From: Liolophura sinensis
Taxonomy: Eukaryota > Mollusca > Polyplacophora > Chitonida > Chitonidae
Length of the DNA stretch: 64,000 nucleotides
Assembly: GCF_032854445.1 (NCBI RefSeq)
Contig: NC_088304.1
Coordinates: forward strand, 4,652,001-4,716,000
Direction of reading: 5' to 3'
The translations under genes were made by a program, and so were the position numbers. The stretch's first letter is position 1. Every line of letters begins with the position of its first letter. This document shows positions 44,761 through 54,875 of the stretch, one piece after another. The notes beneath the pieces were generated by a model. The model ran no database searches. It was given only the letters and a program-made list of their open reading frames with translations, and was not told the origin of the DNA.

Positions 44761-45340
44761 AATGCCTGTATCTTATTATAGTCAGTACATATAATGTCTC
44801 GGTATAGTGTACACAATAATATTATAATAATCCACGAGTACCGAAGTAGCTCTCGGCCACGTCATACTGAGTAGACCTCATTATATGTACATGCACTGTT
44901 ACTGTGATTGCCTTTTTCACCTGTTAATTAGCATGTACCTGTTGTTGCTATTTTAGGTTTGTAAATAATGACCTATTTAAGGTAGCACGCCCTAACGAAC
45001 AATAGAACGCCAGGTAACAAAGTCTTCCCCGCGGGCACACTGACATGATCTTTCCGCACTTTAGGGCGACTTGTCACTAAAACGTTGTACACATATACAG
45101 TGTAAAGATAGTTAAAGAATTTGTATACATAAAGATATGGGTTTGATGCAACAACTGAGCTAGCTACTAGATACTGTAAAATACGTCGTCCATACAGAAT
45201 GATAAGGGGGTACTTTAACCAGCTATATCCTGTTATTTTACCTGGCCAGTTGTGTAAGTTATGCATATTATATATAAAATTCCTAAGTACGAAGTTAAAC
45301 AACTATCGGATTTATTTACTTGATTGGATATATATTTTTT
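44761..45340. other. Intergenic, no gene seen
   Basis: No exon or repeat supported. Confidence 0.4.
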
Positions 45341-45420
45341 TATTTATTTGATTGGTGTATTACGCCCGGGAGAAACCCACCACTATCCGCTTGTTGCTGC
45401 AGACCTTCCCACGTACAGTG
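45341..45420 (-). repeat. SINE copy with internal deletion
   Basis: The tail 'tttgattggtgtattacgcc' is joined directly to 'cgggagaaacccaccactat'; about 70 bases of the usual middle are missing. Confidence 0.75.
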
Positions 45421-45564
45421 ACTGGGTATATAAGGCAGTGCACAAATAACATTTGACCTATACGACGCCGTTCCGCCTTCGGGATGAAGCAAAACAGAGA
45501 TACTAAGGAAAACATCATCACCTCATTTTTTTTAGGGATGTGTGTAACTGGCCTGTTTTTAAGC

Positions 45565-45695
45565 ATTTACATAAACAGTTAGAATAAAACCCTCCCTTTG
45601 GTAAACTGATAAGTCATCCGATTTAACCGGTTACGTGTGACCGACCATGTGACCGCTATCACAGTGTGAATGCTGCTGTAGTTTTACTCTGAATT
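45565..45695 (+). repeat. Dispersed repeat family B, copy
   Basis: 'acataaacagttagaataaa', 'accgctatcacagtgtgaat' and 'gctgctgtagttttactctg' match family B in forward orientation. Confidence 0.6.
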
Positions 45696-45740
45696 CCAAA
45701 GTATTTGTATTACCCTAAACAATAAATATTTCTTTATATT

Positions 45741-45882
45741 TCTTTATTACTGGTGTTTTACGCTGTACTCAAGAATATTTTACTTATACGACGGCGGTCA
45801 ACATTATGGTGGGAGGAAACCGGGCATAGCCCGGGGGAAACCCAAGGACATTCGCAGGATGGTGGCAGACCTTCCCACGTAC
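45741..45882 (-). repeat. SINE tail half
   Basis: 'ctggtgttttacgctgtact', 'acgacggcggtcaacattat' and 'gcagaccttcccacgtacg'. The head is missing. Confidence 0.85.
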
Positions 45883-47203
45883 GAAACAATAATAAACAGA
45901 TTATTCCATGATGTCATGGTCAATCACATGGTCTCCAAAAACAACGTTAACAGGGAAACTAAACGGAGCCCTCAGTTATGCCAAGGTTAGTTATATGTTA
46001 AAAGGATAAATAAAAAATTATCATGTTATCCTATCGCCAGTTATACAGCATGAATTAACGCTGTTAAAGAATAAGGAGACTGGCACGCTGTGCTATGCCC
46101 TTGTTATGGCACGAGTTTATTCAGTTAATAGGGTAAATGAAAGGGCTCTCCGGTATATGCACGTACTCTGATGAAGATACTATACCGCCATCTTACGACC
46201 AGTTACTAGTACATGACAGGCTTATACACAAATTATCTATGCGTATATAGATAAGGGCACATTACCAAAATGAAATGGCTGAAACATGTAGTTTGCTTCA
46301 GTAAAGAAAAGGTGCAGGGATTTGCAGATCATATTTAAAACACACCCTGACGTCGAAGACATTGCCATTGACGGTTAAAGTGAGTGAGTGCTTGGGGTTT
46401 AGCGTCGTACTTAACAATTATCGTCATATTATCATATGACGACGATGATGGTTAGATAAATTCAGTTCAAAGGTGGTCTCAAAAGTTGATGCTAATTTAG
46501 GAATACGGGGTTGGGCCCTGTCATTATGGATGTCTGCATTTTTACCTACATGCAGCGGGACCATAAACCTGTATATCCGGCCTTTATGTATAAACATACT
46601 GGATGCTCCTCTATCAACACACATTTAATGATTAGGTAACATACAGGGAATTTTTTGAGAGAAGAAAAAAACTCCCAACGAGTCTGCCTTGGAAAAATTA
46701 ATTACATCTGGCCCGTGAAGTGCTCTGCTATTTCGAAGTGAAATAATATCTAGATGTGAAAAGCAAACATCAGCTAAAGCTTGTATTGTTCTTTTCTTCA
46801 GGGGAATTATTAAATGTTTCTGCAGCGTGAATTTCTATCTAAACGCGATATATATCCACTCCTTCTTTGTTGTGAATTGAAGCAGGCACTGGTGTGATTG
46901 GCATTTTTTAACACAAACATTTTATTCATGTCACTGTAAACTTACCGGATATTGTTTGTTCGCTTACCTGGGAATGAGAAGTCATGATTTTACTTCGTCA
47001 CGAACGTGTTTCCTGCAGTGTACAACTGACATATTTACTGTAAACAGATAAAACGTCAGGATCAGTTTCTCCATGTCTGTTGTGTAAAACATTCTTATAT
47101 GAGACAGAAATTTCTAAATGAAGACAAATGACAAATGAACAATCGTAATCCCAAGAATCATATGTATTGGACTAACCTGTGTGTTTTTTTTCTTTATTGA
47201 CAG
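45883..47203. other. 5' flank or intron of the class C GPCR
   Basis: No coding exon. It contains the short dispersed repeat at 46378-46446 and ends in the acceptor 'tttctttattgacag' directly before the GPCR ATG. Confidence 0.5.
46378..46446 (+). repeat. Dispersed repeat family C ('gagtgcttggggttta...catatgacgacga')
   Basis: 'gtgagtgagtgcttggggtt', 'tagcgtcgtacttaacaatt' and 'catatgacgacgatgat'. Also found at 61979-62044 and in part at 53778-53821 and 51704-51733. Confidence 0.8.
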
Positions 47204-48577
47204 ATGGAAACACTAGCTGTGTTAGTCATCCTGACGTTCATCACGTCAGCTGTGTCACAGGTCTCAAAAGGTCCCGCTTGTCGCCTTGACGACTTAGCCC
47301 TACTTACACCTCAGAACAAGATTCAGAGGCGGGAAGTTTACCTCGGTCTCATACTTCCGGTCCATCATCATGATCCACAGACACAAAAGACCTGCGGCAT
47401 CATTGACGAAAGAGACATATTGCACCATGAGGCGTTTTTCTGGGCACTAAACACTTATGACGAGCGCCACAACCTGACGAGTTCTACGCCAAAGTTACGT
47501 GGCGTAGCCTTTGATACCTGCGGCAGTCCGGACAGATTTTACTTTCGGATGAATGACTGGATTAAATGTTCTCCCACCCCGGATGTCGCCAAACCTAACA
47601 CCCTGGCTTTCTTGGGGTATGACAACGGTGAGGTAACAGCCAAAGGCGCTCAACTTTTCAACGGTTCACGAGATGTTTTCGTGAATTTGTCACCCAAAGG
47701 ACCAATGTTTAAAAAGACGATCTATCCTAAATATTACACCCTGTCGCCCAGCGTCGATCAGGAAGCTGACGCCATTGTTGCGTTCATGAGGCAGCAGGAC
47801 TGGAGAGAAGCGGAGGTGATTTACGTAAATGATGTGTACGGTAAATCGGGACTGGAGTCATTCTCAGCCAAAGCGAGAGCTGCTGGCATCAGCGTCACGT
47901 CCTCTCAAGATATTGCTCCTAGAGCGGACGACACATCTATTCGTCAGACTCTGCAGGGGACAGACGTGAACACGCCAGCTATGGCCGTTATTGTTGTATT
48001 TGCATATGGAAAACAAAAAGCCATTGTACACGATGCGTTGAGCGACCGATTTGTGATCATTTCCTCGGGAAATTTGGACGACTATGGACGGACCGTGGCT
48101 TCTAATCGACCCGACATTCTGCTGACGTATCATCACCCCCAGGTAGCTATAAACAGCTGGGTGAATGATTTTGAACGCTATCTCGCTGATTTGACTTTGA
48201 ACCGCAATGACGTTATCAATCCTTGGTTCGCAAATTATTTCCGACAAAAGTTGAAATGCGGGGCATCAGGTAAGCCGCCATGTGATCCCGGCTTAAAGTT
48301 TGGAAAGGCTGCCTCCCCAAGTCCAAATCCTACGGCTCTGATCATCTCAGCCGTGGATCTGATGCTGGGTACCTACTTCAGCGTCACTGAATCCTGTCCG
48401 TACAGGCCCGACTGTCCAGGCTATGACTTCAGCCTGCTGGAGAGCGAGTTTCAAACGAAGATACACAGGGCTTTACTTGACAAAGGAGGTCTTGCTTCAG
48501 GCACTCACGCGCCAGAAGATTGGGAGTATACAGTTTACAGGTCAAGTGCGGCTGGTGACAGAATCGTCAACACGCAC
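47204..48577 (+). CDS. Class C GPCR exon 1: signal peptide and Venus-flytrap domain
   Basis: The ATG follows a 'ttattgacag' acceptor directly, so a non-coding 5' exon must exist upstream. The exon codes 458 residues and ends ...RIVNTH at donor 'gtacgt'. Sequons N90-LT, NGS and NLS are visible. If not spliced, the frame stops eight codons later at 48602-48604, which would leave a secreted ectodomain. Confidence 0.87.
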
Positions 48578-51500
48578 GTACGTAAAAACGAAATTTACAA
48601 ATAGCCTGCAACAGAGAATCGTTATCTGTCTTTTGCTAATATTCGTAAGATCTCCCACAAGAAACGACTTTGATAGACAGTCAGATATCGTAAATTTCGT
48701 TTTGGTAGTTCCCTAGAAGCGAAAACGCGGCCCTCACTGGTTCATTGTCCGAGGCCACAAGGTCCCTGTCTCGAATCCAGTTCATGAGGATACAGCTACA
48801 CTTTTAAGTCTGGAGATACGTCAGATACCTGTGATTGTTTGCAGTAGTTTGGTTTCTGGTTTAGTCCACCCATAAAACTTACTATGTCTCCAATAGATTA
48901 AAAACATATTCAGCATAAGGCGTTTAAATAAACACAATATGAAATACTACAGCATAGGGAGCGAAACCAGAACAGAAACGAGTGTGTTACTTGGCAAATG
49001 GTCAGGCGTAATCGGTGAAGCCTAATAATGAAATAGGCCTTAGGGGTATGGAACGTGTCGAATGGACACCTTTAAATATAGTTACTACTACTGATATTTG
49101 ACATGATCCAATTACCAATTATGTTAATACATAAAGTTATTTGATTTTAACTTGTGTTTATTCGTCTTCCGTGTACGGTGCCTGAAAGACTTTTTCTGCA
49201 CTTGCCTTTTGTACAAAATAGTACCACAAATTGATAAAAGAATTATGGTGATCTACTGCCTGGATGGATCAAAGTATTCCTTCCTCCATAAAAGAAAATA
49301 TTTCAAACACTTTTCACCGTGCCAGTTAAAGCTTGGCCGTCAGGAAGCCTATTAATTCCATCACCCGTTGACATCATCTCCAGTGGTTTACTTCTTAAGG
49401 GTGATACAAATATAACAGCCTGTTCTGTATATATACGTATTTGTGCATCAAAATGATGTCGATTAGATTCATTTCCTCTTGTGTACAGGTGATAAATGGA
49501 TAATGTAATTGACGTATTTTGTAAGTTTTATTGTGTTAGGATTCGCATAAAAGACACTTGAATCCCCAGATTACCAGGAATCTGTTGGATTCGATTTAGT
49601 TCTGATTGAAAACTAGGGAAAATTGCGGGAATAATTTCAAATAGAAAATTTTGTCCATAAGTTTAAACAATAGGTGATAAATTTGCATTTCTATAACATT
49701 TATTCGATGTATGCAAAATGAACCATAAAATTACAAAAGTAAACATTGAAATCACACTTCACATTTCGGACTTGAGTCAGACAGGTTTTCTGTAATAAGC
49801 AAGGGCTGGTCTTTTGTACATTTTGCTCATTTCGTGATAACGGCAGAAAAAAAAACACCATAACTATGTTAAATTCAAGTGTAAAACAAAATATTAAAGG
49901 ACCAATTCTAAGAGGAATATGTTGACATGAAGGTCTAGTGTTTACATCTATCAGAGAACAAAGTAACAGGTAGATATTATTGTACCCCGGAATACCTTCA
50001 GGCTTCTGCCATAACACTCAGTGTTTCAGAAATATGAAATATTTGATTAATCTGTATGTTCTCTTAACACAACTGCTCATGGTGGTCTTGTTATTGTCAC
50101 ATGTCGGTTTTCAGATTGGATATGTGAAGAAATCTCGGTCACAAACGGAAGTCTCAGTTGAGCCAATCGAAGGCGTTGTTATGCCAGGTCGACGAACGGT
50201 TGCGACTCGCTGGGATATCGGGCACGGCTGGATCATCGCCATTGGTGTACTGGCTGGACTAGGCATCTTACTGGTCATCATTGCAGCCGCCATATTGATT
50301 CTCCTTTACCTGCGGTCAATCCGAATTAGCTACGTCGTCCTTTACGCCATCCTTCTCTTCGGAGCCTTCATTGGTTATCTGACCCTCTTCGCCTTCATCC
50401 CCGTCCCCACGAAGGCCACCTGCGGCATCACGCGCTTTGGGATCGGACTGGCCTACAGCATCTGTATCTCCGTCATGGTTGTTCGAGGATTCCTCATGTT
50501 CAAAAAGCAGGAATCCGCATTCGCTCTTCCCATATTCATCTATCTTTCATTCGCTCTGCTGGTTGCGATTGAAGTCGTCATCATAGTCATGTGGCTTATC
50601 CTTGTGCCACCAGATGTCGCTCTCCACATCGGGTCCTCTTTCGCTTGGGGATGCAATCACTACACCTCCGACCCGTGGCGGACAGACTTCGAGAATCATC
50701 TTTTGGCACTGATTTACATTATGCTTCTAATATTCACCCTCCTTGTGGTAGGACTGGTGCTGCTGAAGATGAGGAGACGATGGAAGGATCGGTTGATGAG
50801 GATCGAAGCTATTCTGATCCTCGTGGCCGGTGTTGGGTGCACGCTGTTGTGGCTCGCTTGGACCCTGATCGGTGGCCTGTTGAAAACAAACCGCTATGCG
50901 CAAGAATTCGGCGACGGCGCCTTAGCCATTGGACTTTGGTTCATTCTTACACTCCTCGTAATTCTGCTTTTGGTTCATCTGTGGTTCTATTGGAAGAAAA
51001 GTCACGGAAGGTTGGAGAAGCACACAAGAACCACCACAACTACTTCTCTCCACAATTCCATACCCGTTATAACGACTATACAAAACCGGCACGTCATTGA
51101 CGACCGGCATGACGACAACGTCATCACCACAACTGCCGCCACAACGTCGACCACAACAACAACAACCGGCAAGGAAATAGAGATTCCTATCATAGTCGTG
51201 GACAACAAACATGGGCAAGCGATGGAGATGAGTCGCGTGGAGGATTCCAAAGTGAACCACACTGGGCGGGCTAACGGGAATGTGGTGGCTACCAAGCAGA
51301 CGAAAAAAGAGGTTCACACCCTCTCGGATAGCCACACCCTCTCGGGTAGCCACACACTCCCTGGTAACCACGCCCACTCGCGTAACCAGACCCATCCGCG
51401 AGACGGGGAAAGGTATGCGGCTCACATGACCACAGCGAAGCTAAGCGGAGCTACTGACAACCTAGGTCATCATCATCACCACCATCATCACCACTCATCC

Positions 51501-52746
51501 AGTCATCATCCCAACAGCAGCTTCTATTGTTCGGAGTGCGGTTACGCCATTGACCCCAGTAAGTACGGACATACCTCAGTATCTATAGTGTGGTTATATA
51601 CGCTATTGACCCCATTCAGTGCAGGCAGCCATACCTCAATATCTATAGTGTGGTTATATACGCCATTGACCCATGCCAGAGCAGGCATACTTCAGTATCC
51701 ATAGCGTTAAACCCCAAGCACTTACTCACTCAGTATCCATAGTGTGGTTATATATGTCATTTACCCAAGTCAGCACAGGCATAGATTGTATACGCCACTG
51801 ACCAGTCAGTACAGGCATACCTCAGTATCATGGTATGGTTATATACACCATTGACCCCACTCATTACAACCATACCTCAATATCTATAGTGTTGTTATAT
51901 ACGCCACTGACCCTTGTCAGTACAAGCATACATCATTATTTATAGTGTCATCCATTGTGTGGTTGTATACGACATTGACCCCACTCAGCACAGAACAGTG
52001 CCTGTGCTCAGAGTTTGCTTGAGGTCCTTTTTTTGTTTTTTGTTTTTTTTTTTGTTGCCAGGAGATAATTTCAGGAATTGATTACGTTTTATGTTTCTTG
52101 TAAGTCTGAAGATACCCAAATGCTCAGAAATTGGTTACACCCTTTGTTTTTTGTAAGTCAAGGGAAATATTCTAATGCCCCAAGTTTAATTTCTCCATTT
52201 CCTTTATATAAGTGTGCAATGATACTCCAATGTTCAAAAATTAGTTACACCTATCCCCCCTCCACCCCCGAGATATCAGTGTGCAGTTATCTCTTTGATA
52301 CCAGTAAGCCTTTACTACATGCTGGATTAAAATTGTTTGATTAAAAAGTGAATAAATTTTTAAAAAAAGGGAAGCTTCTTACTGTAATAACACTGGTATA
52401 CGCAATATGTCTTGAATATCAGGTTTTGTACATTTTTTTTTATATCTCATCGTATTTCAGACGCTTTACACTTGAAGCATCCGCGGAGCGAGCGGAGCTC
52501 ATCCCACAATACCAGCGTCTACGTCGCCGACGCAAGTGGCCATCTAGCCAATGGCGACACCAGTTTCGCTCATTCTGATGGCGCTACTCACGCCATCCAT
52601 GACCACCGTAAGTTTTTCTTTGGAATATGTCCTCCAAATTGACAGTCACAGTTCTTCGTTGCGCTGAGCTTTAATTACAAATATAATTGTTAAACGGTCA
52701 GCTTCGGTATTCATTGTCGAAAAGCTGATTACAAATACGGATTTCA

Positions 52747-52813
<67 letters not shown>

Positions 52814-54875
52814 CGGGTGGGCATAAAAAAATGGGCTGTACTTTGATGCTGCATTACTCCATTATCCTTTTGTTCAAAGCCTTTCAAACTTTAGACATTC
52901 AAAATGACATGATTTTGTTAATATACTGACCAAGTTTCGAGGTCACATAGCTTGAGTAGTCTGTACACATGGTTAAAATGAAAACATAACCTCAAAAACG
53001 AACGTTCCAGCGACCCACATTGCATCACCTGTCAGGGGTGATGAGTAGGGCCTCGCGTCAATCAAGTGTCGTCTGGAAAAATTGTCTGGCTCTAGTGTCA
53101 GAGAAACCCTTCTTCCAGATAGGCACAGGTTTTGCTGAATCAAGATGGTTTTCTCTGCGGCGGACAAGAAATTGATCACCTTTTCAAGTAAAACAAGGTA
53201 GAACATTATTTTGAAATGTCCTAAACATACGCTTTTGACTCTATTTTGATTTTGGTTTCCGCGAACAGAAATGTTAAAGGATGAAATGGAATATTGGAAG
53301 GGAGATATTGAGTGTCAATGTACGGTCCATTTCTTATGCCCGCCCGATATATATTGGGCATTCTGACGCCATAAGCAGGTAAAAAGTTCACCCTTCCGGT
53401 CCAAAACCGGAAGCTAATAAATAAACTGTTCCAGCAAATAGATTAACTTAAGCAGGCAATGACAAGTCTACGTGAAACTATGGTCGTGTTTGCTCAGGGA
53501 TAACATAAGGGTCATGCTATCGCGAGGCACACATATGACCAGTGCTATATGTGTATCTTATGAGGTAAAAAGCCCATAGTCTAGTGAAGTATTCTTTCAC
53601 TGTACATTGTCTGTATCAAATTATGACATAATTTTTAGCATTGCCTAAGAACCGAAGACTTCTCATAATGTTTTCAGCCATAATCATTCATTCAGTTCAG
53701 ATGTGTACAAATCTGTGTTTACTTCTCTTAATATCCATATGTCAGTAGAATGAATGAACGAACGAATGCATGGGGATTAACCTCGCCCTTAACAGCTTTT
53801 TAGTCATATGACGACGAAGACATATGTCAATAGAGCACATTTTCCTCACATCGAGACACTGTTCAATTTTAGATCCAATTTACACGAAGAATCCGTACGG
53901 CGTCTACAGCACCCCAACAATATACTACAGCAACAGGCGACCGGAGTCCATTTACAGCACCAATCAGCGAGTGATGAGGATCTCGCGAGATTTGACGGGA
54001 CGTCCACCTTCCAGAGTCGGGATGTCTTTTTCGGAATACGACAGAATCGGCCACCAGAAAAGAAGCTTTAGAAGTAAGGCTGATACACTTATTCAGTCCG
54101 CCCACAATACTTATTTATTTGACTCCTATTTAACACACAACTCAAGAATGGTTTTCACATATGGCAGGACCACCGACTATTGGCAAGTTGCTGACGAAGT
54201 TTTCAAAATGTGACATAAAGATGTACAATATTGGTGGACGACAAGTGGTCAAACTCTCACATTCACCAAAGCCGACCACATGTTTATTATTGTTTTTAAG
54301 ACCGTGGGAATGTACAAATTCCTTGCCCAAAGCTGTCCAGAGTACTTAATGATAATAATAAAAATTTAACAATATAAAGACTACAAAAATTGTAAGCTCG
54401 TGAATAACTTCGTAAACAGCTTCTTGTTAATAGGCCAAACTTTCACTAATTGCATTTGTCATTGTTTTCCTGGTTTTATGAAATCAGATAGATATCTTAC
54501 GGTATGCATTTTGTCGAATTCCAGCCAAATATATGGTTTTATCATACAGTAGTTAACCGCCTTACATGGATGATTATCTCCGGCCGTAAGTGGGAAGGTC
54601 TGCCAGCAACCTGCGGATGGTCGTGGGTTTCCCCCGGGCTGTGCCCGGTTTTCACCCACCATAATGCTGGCCGCCGTCGTTTAAGTGAAATATTCTTGAG
54701 TACGGCGTAAAACACCAATCAAATAAATAAATAAATACATACATGGATGATTTTCTTCACATATGTATGCATAACGTCCACTTTAACAAAGAATCACGCC
54801 AAATGCCAGGACGTTAACTTTCTGTCTTTATTCTTTTCAGGAACCAAGTCAGAGGAACAACTTGGTGCATTGTAG
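47204..54875 (+). CDS. Class C GPCR, Venus-flytrap plus Boss/GPRC5-like 7TM, five coding exons
   Basis: An orphan-type class C G-protein-coupled receptor at the plasma membrane. Exons: 47204-48577, 50115-51558, 52461-52607, 53873-54073, 54841-54875. Phases 0, 1, 1, 1 agree at every junction, giving 1066 residues. In order: signal peptide (1 to about 19, ending SAVSQ); Venus-flytrap domain (about 45-458) with YLGLILPVHHH, a Cys pair at C64/C106 placed as in mGluRs, VAFDTCGS, and IYVNDVYGKSG; a short linker with no cysteine-rich domain; seven TM segments (about 496-523, 531-553, 562-583, 596-622, 655-676, 686-710, 724-750) with C561 and C638 able to bridge TM3 and loop 2; and a 316-residue Thr/Ser/His-rich tail with nine His in a row. 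TM5-TM7 (DFENHLLALIYIMLL, LLWLAWTLIGG, GDGALAIGLWF) resemble GPRC5/Bride-of-sevenless. A GABA-B-like receptor is the alternative. The ligand is unknown. Confidence 0.85.
48578..50114 (+). other. GPCR intron 1
   Basis: Contains a tRNA-like relic at 48728-48785 ('gtccctgtctcgaatccag' as B box) and a family B repeat (48938-49030). It ends in acceptor 'gtcggttttcag'. Confidence 0.5.
48938..49030 (-). repeat. Dispersed repeat family B, copy
   Basis: 'gaaatactacagcataggga', 'acttggcaaatggtcaggcg' and 'taatcggtgaag' match the reverse orientation of family B. Confidence 0.55.
50115..51558 (+). CDS. Class C GPCR exon 2: seven-transmembrane domain and cytosolic tail
   Basis: It opens in phase 0 with IGYVKKSRSQTEVS after the acceptor 'ggttttcag', carries all seven membrane helices, then a Thr-rich stretch, HTLSDSHTLSGSHTLPGNH short repeats, nine His (about 910-918), and a CSECGYAIDP segment. 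Donor 'gtaagt' at 51559. An ATG upstream at about 50034 could open this exon as a separate TM-only product, but the splice fit with exon 1 argues for one receptor. Confidence 0.87.
51542..51990. repeat. 56-70-bp minisatellite covering the GPCR exon 2 donor
   Basis: About seven units share 'atacgccattgacccca', 'tcagtacaggcatacctcag' and 'tatctatagtgtggttat'. The first unit includes the last 15 coding bases of exon 2 and its true donor. One unit is interrupted by a family C fragment ('gttaaaccccaagcacttac', 51704-51733). Confidence 0.88.
51991..52460 (+). other. GPCR intron 2, remaining part
   Basis: T-rich tracts and AT-rich sequence up to the acceptor 'catcgtatttcag'. No other feature. Confidence 0.5.
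52461..52607 (+). CDS. Class C GPCR exon 3: cytosolic tail
   Basis: Two bases complete an Asn codon, then 48 polar residues (ALHLKHPRSERSSSHNTSVY to ATHAIHDH) and one base. Donor 'gtaagt'. No domain, only a disordered tail segment. Support is splice-phase agreement and the continuous open frame. Confidence 0.75.
52749..52812. repeat. (TA)n microsatellite
   Basis: About 32 TA units with one slip, directly adjoining the left end of the TIR element. Confidence 0.97.
52814..53346. mobile_element. Non-autonomous TIR element (MITE, Tc1/mariner-like by inference)
   Basis: The ends are inverted repeats of about 27 bp: 'cgggtgggcataaaaaaatg' at the left and 'catttcttatgcccgcccg' at the right, with a few mismatches and one indel. 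The flanks are TA-rich, which fits a TA target but cannot be read because of the microsatellite. The interior has no intact transposase. A short frame from 53145 (MVFSAADKK) could be the start of one. It lies in GPCR intron 3. Confidence 0.8.
53347..53872 (+). other. GPCR intron 3, remaining part
   Basis: Holds a partial family C repeat (53778-53821) and ends in acceptor 'gttcaattttag'. Confidence 0.5.
53873..54073 (+). CDS. Class C GPCR exon 4: tail with Tyr motifs
   Basis: 66 full codons with Tyr-rich NPYGVYSTPTIYYS and RPESIYSTNQRV. NPxY-like and YSTx repeats may be phosphorylation or adaptor sites (inference). Two bases at the start and one at the end fit exons 3 and 5. Donor 'gtaagg'. 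Confidence 0.8.
54576..54739 (+). repeat. 5'-truncated SINE with perfect target-site duplication
   Basis: Starts inside the element ('tccggccgtaagtgggaagg') and runs to the AAATAAATAAAT tail. Flanked by 'tacatggatgatt' at 54563-54575 and 54740-54752 (13 bp identical). It lies in GPCR intron 4. Confidence 0.92.
54841..54875 (+). CDS. Class C GPCR exon 5: last ten residues and stop
   Basis: After the strong acceptor 'tttattcttttcag', 'GA' completes an Arg codon, then TKSEEQLGAL and TAG. Very short; supported by phase and the strong pyrimidine tract. Confidence 0.7.

Noticed and set aside
50591-51100. 169-codon open frame overlapping the GPCR
   Set aside because: It is another frame of the 7TM exon; the GPCR frame has helices, family motifs and matching splice sites.
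50922-51425. Minus-strand open frame of 167 codons
   Set aside because: Antisense shadow of the GPCR tail; no family resemblance.
52973-53206. 77-codon frame as an intact transposase
   Set aside because: It lies inside the TIR element but is far too short and shows no catalytic motif I can identify.
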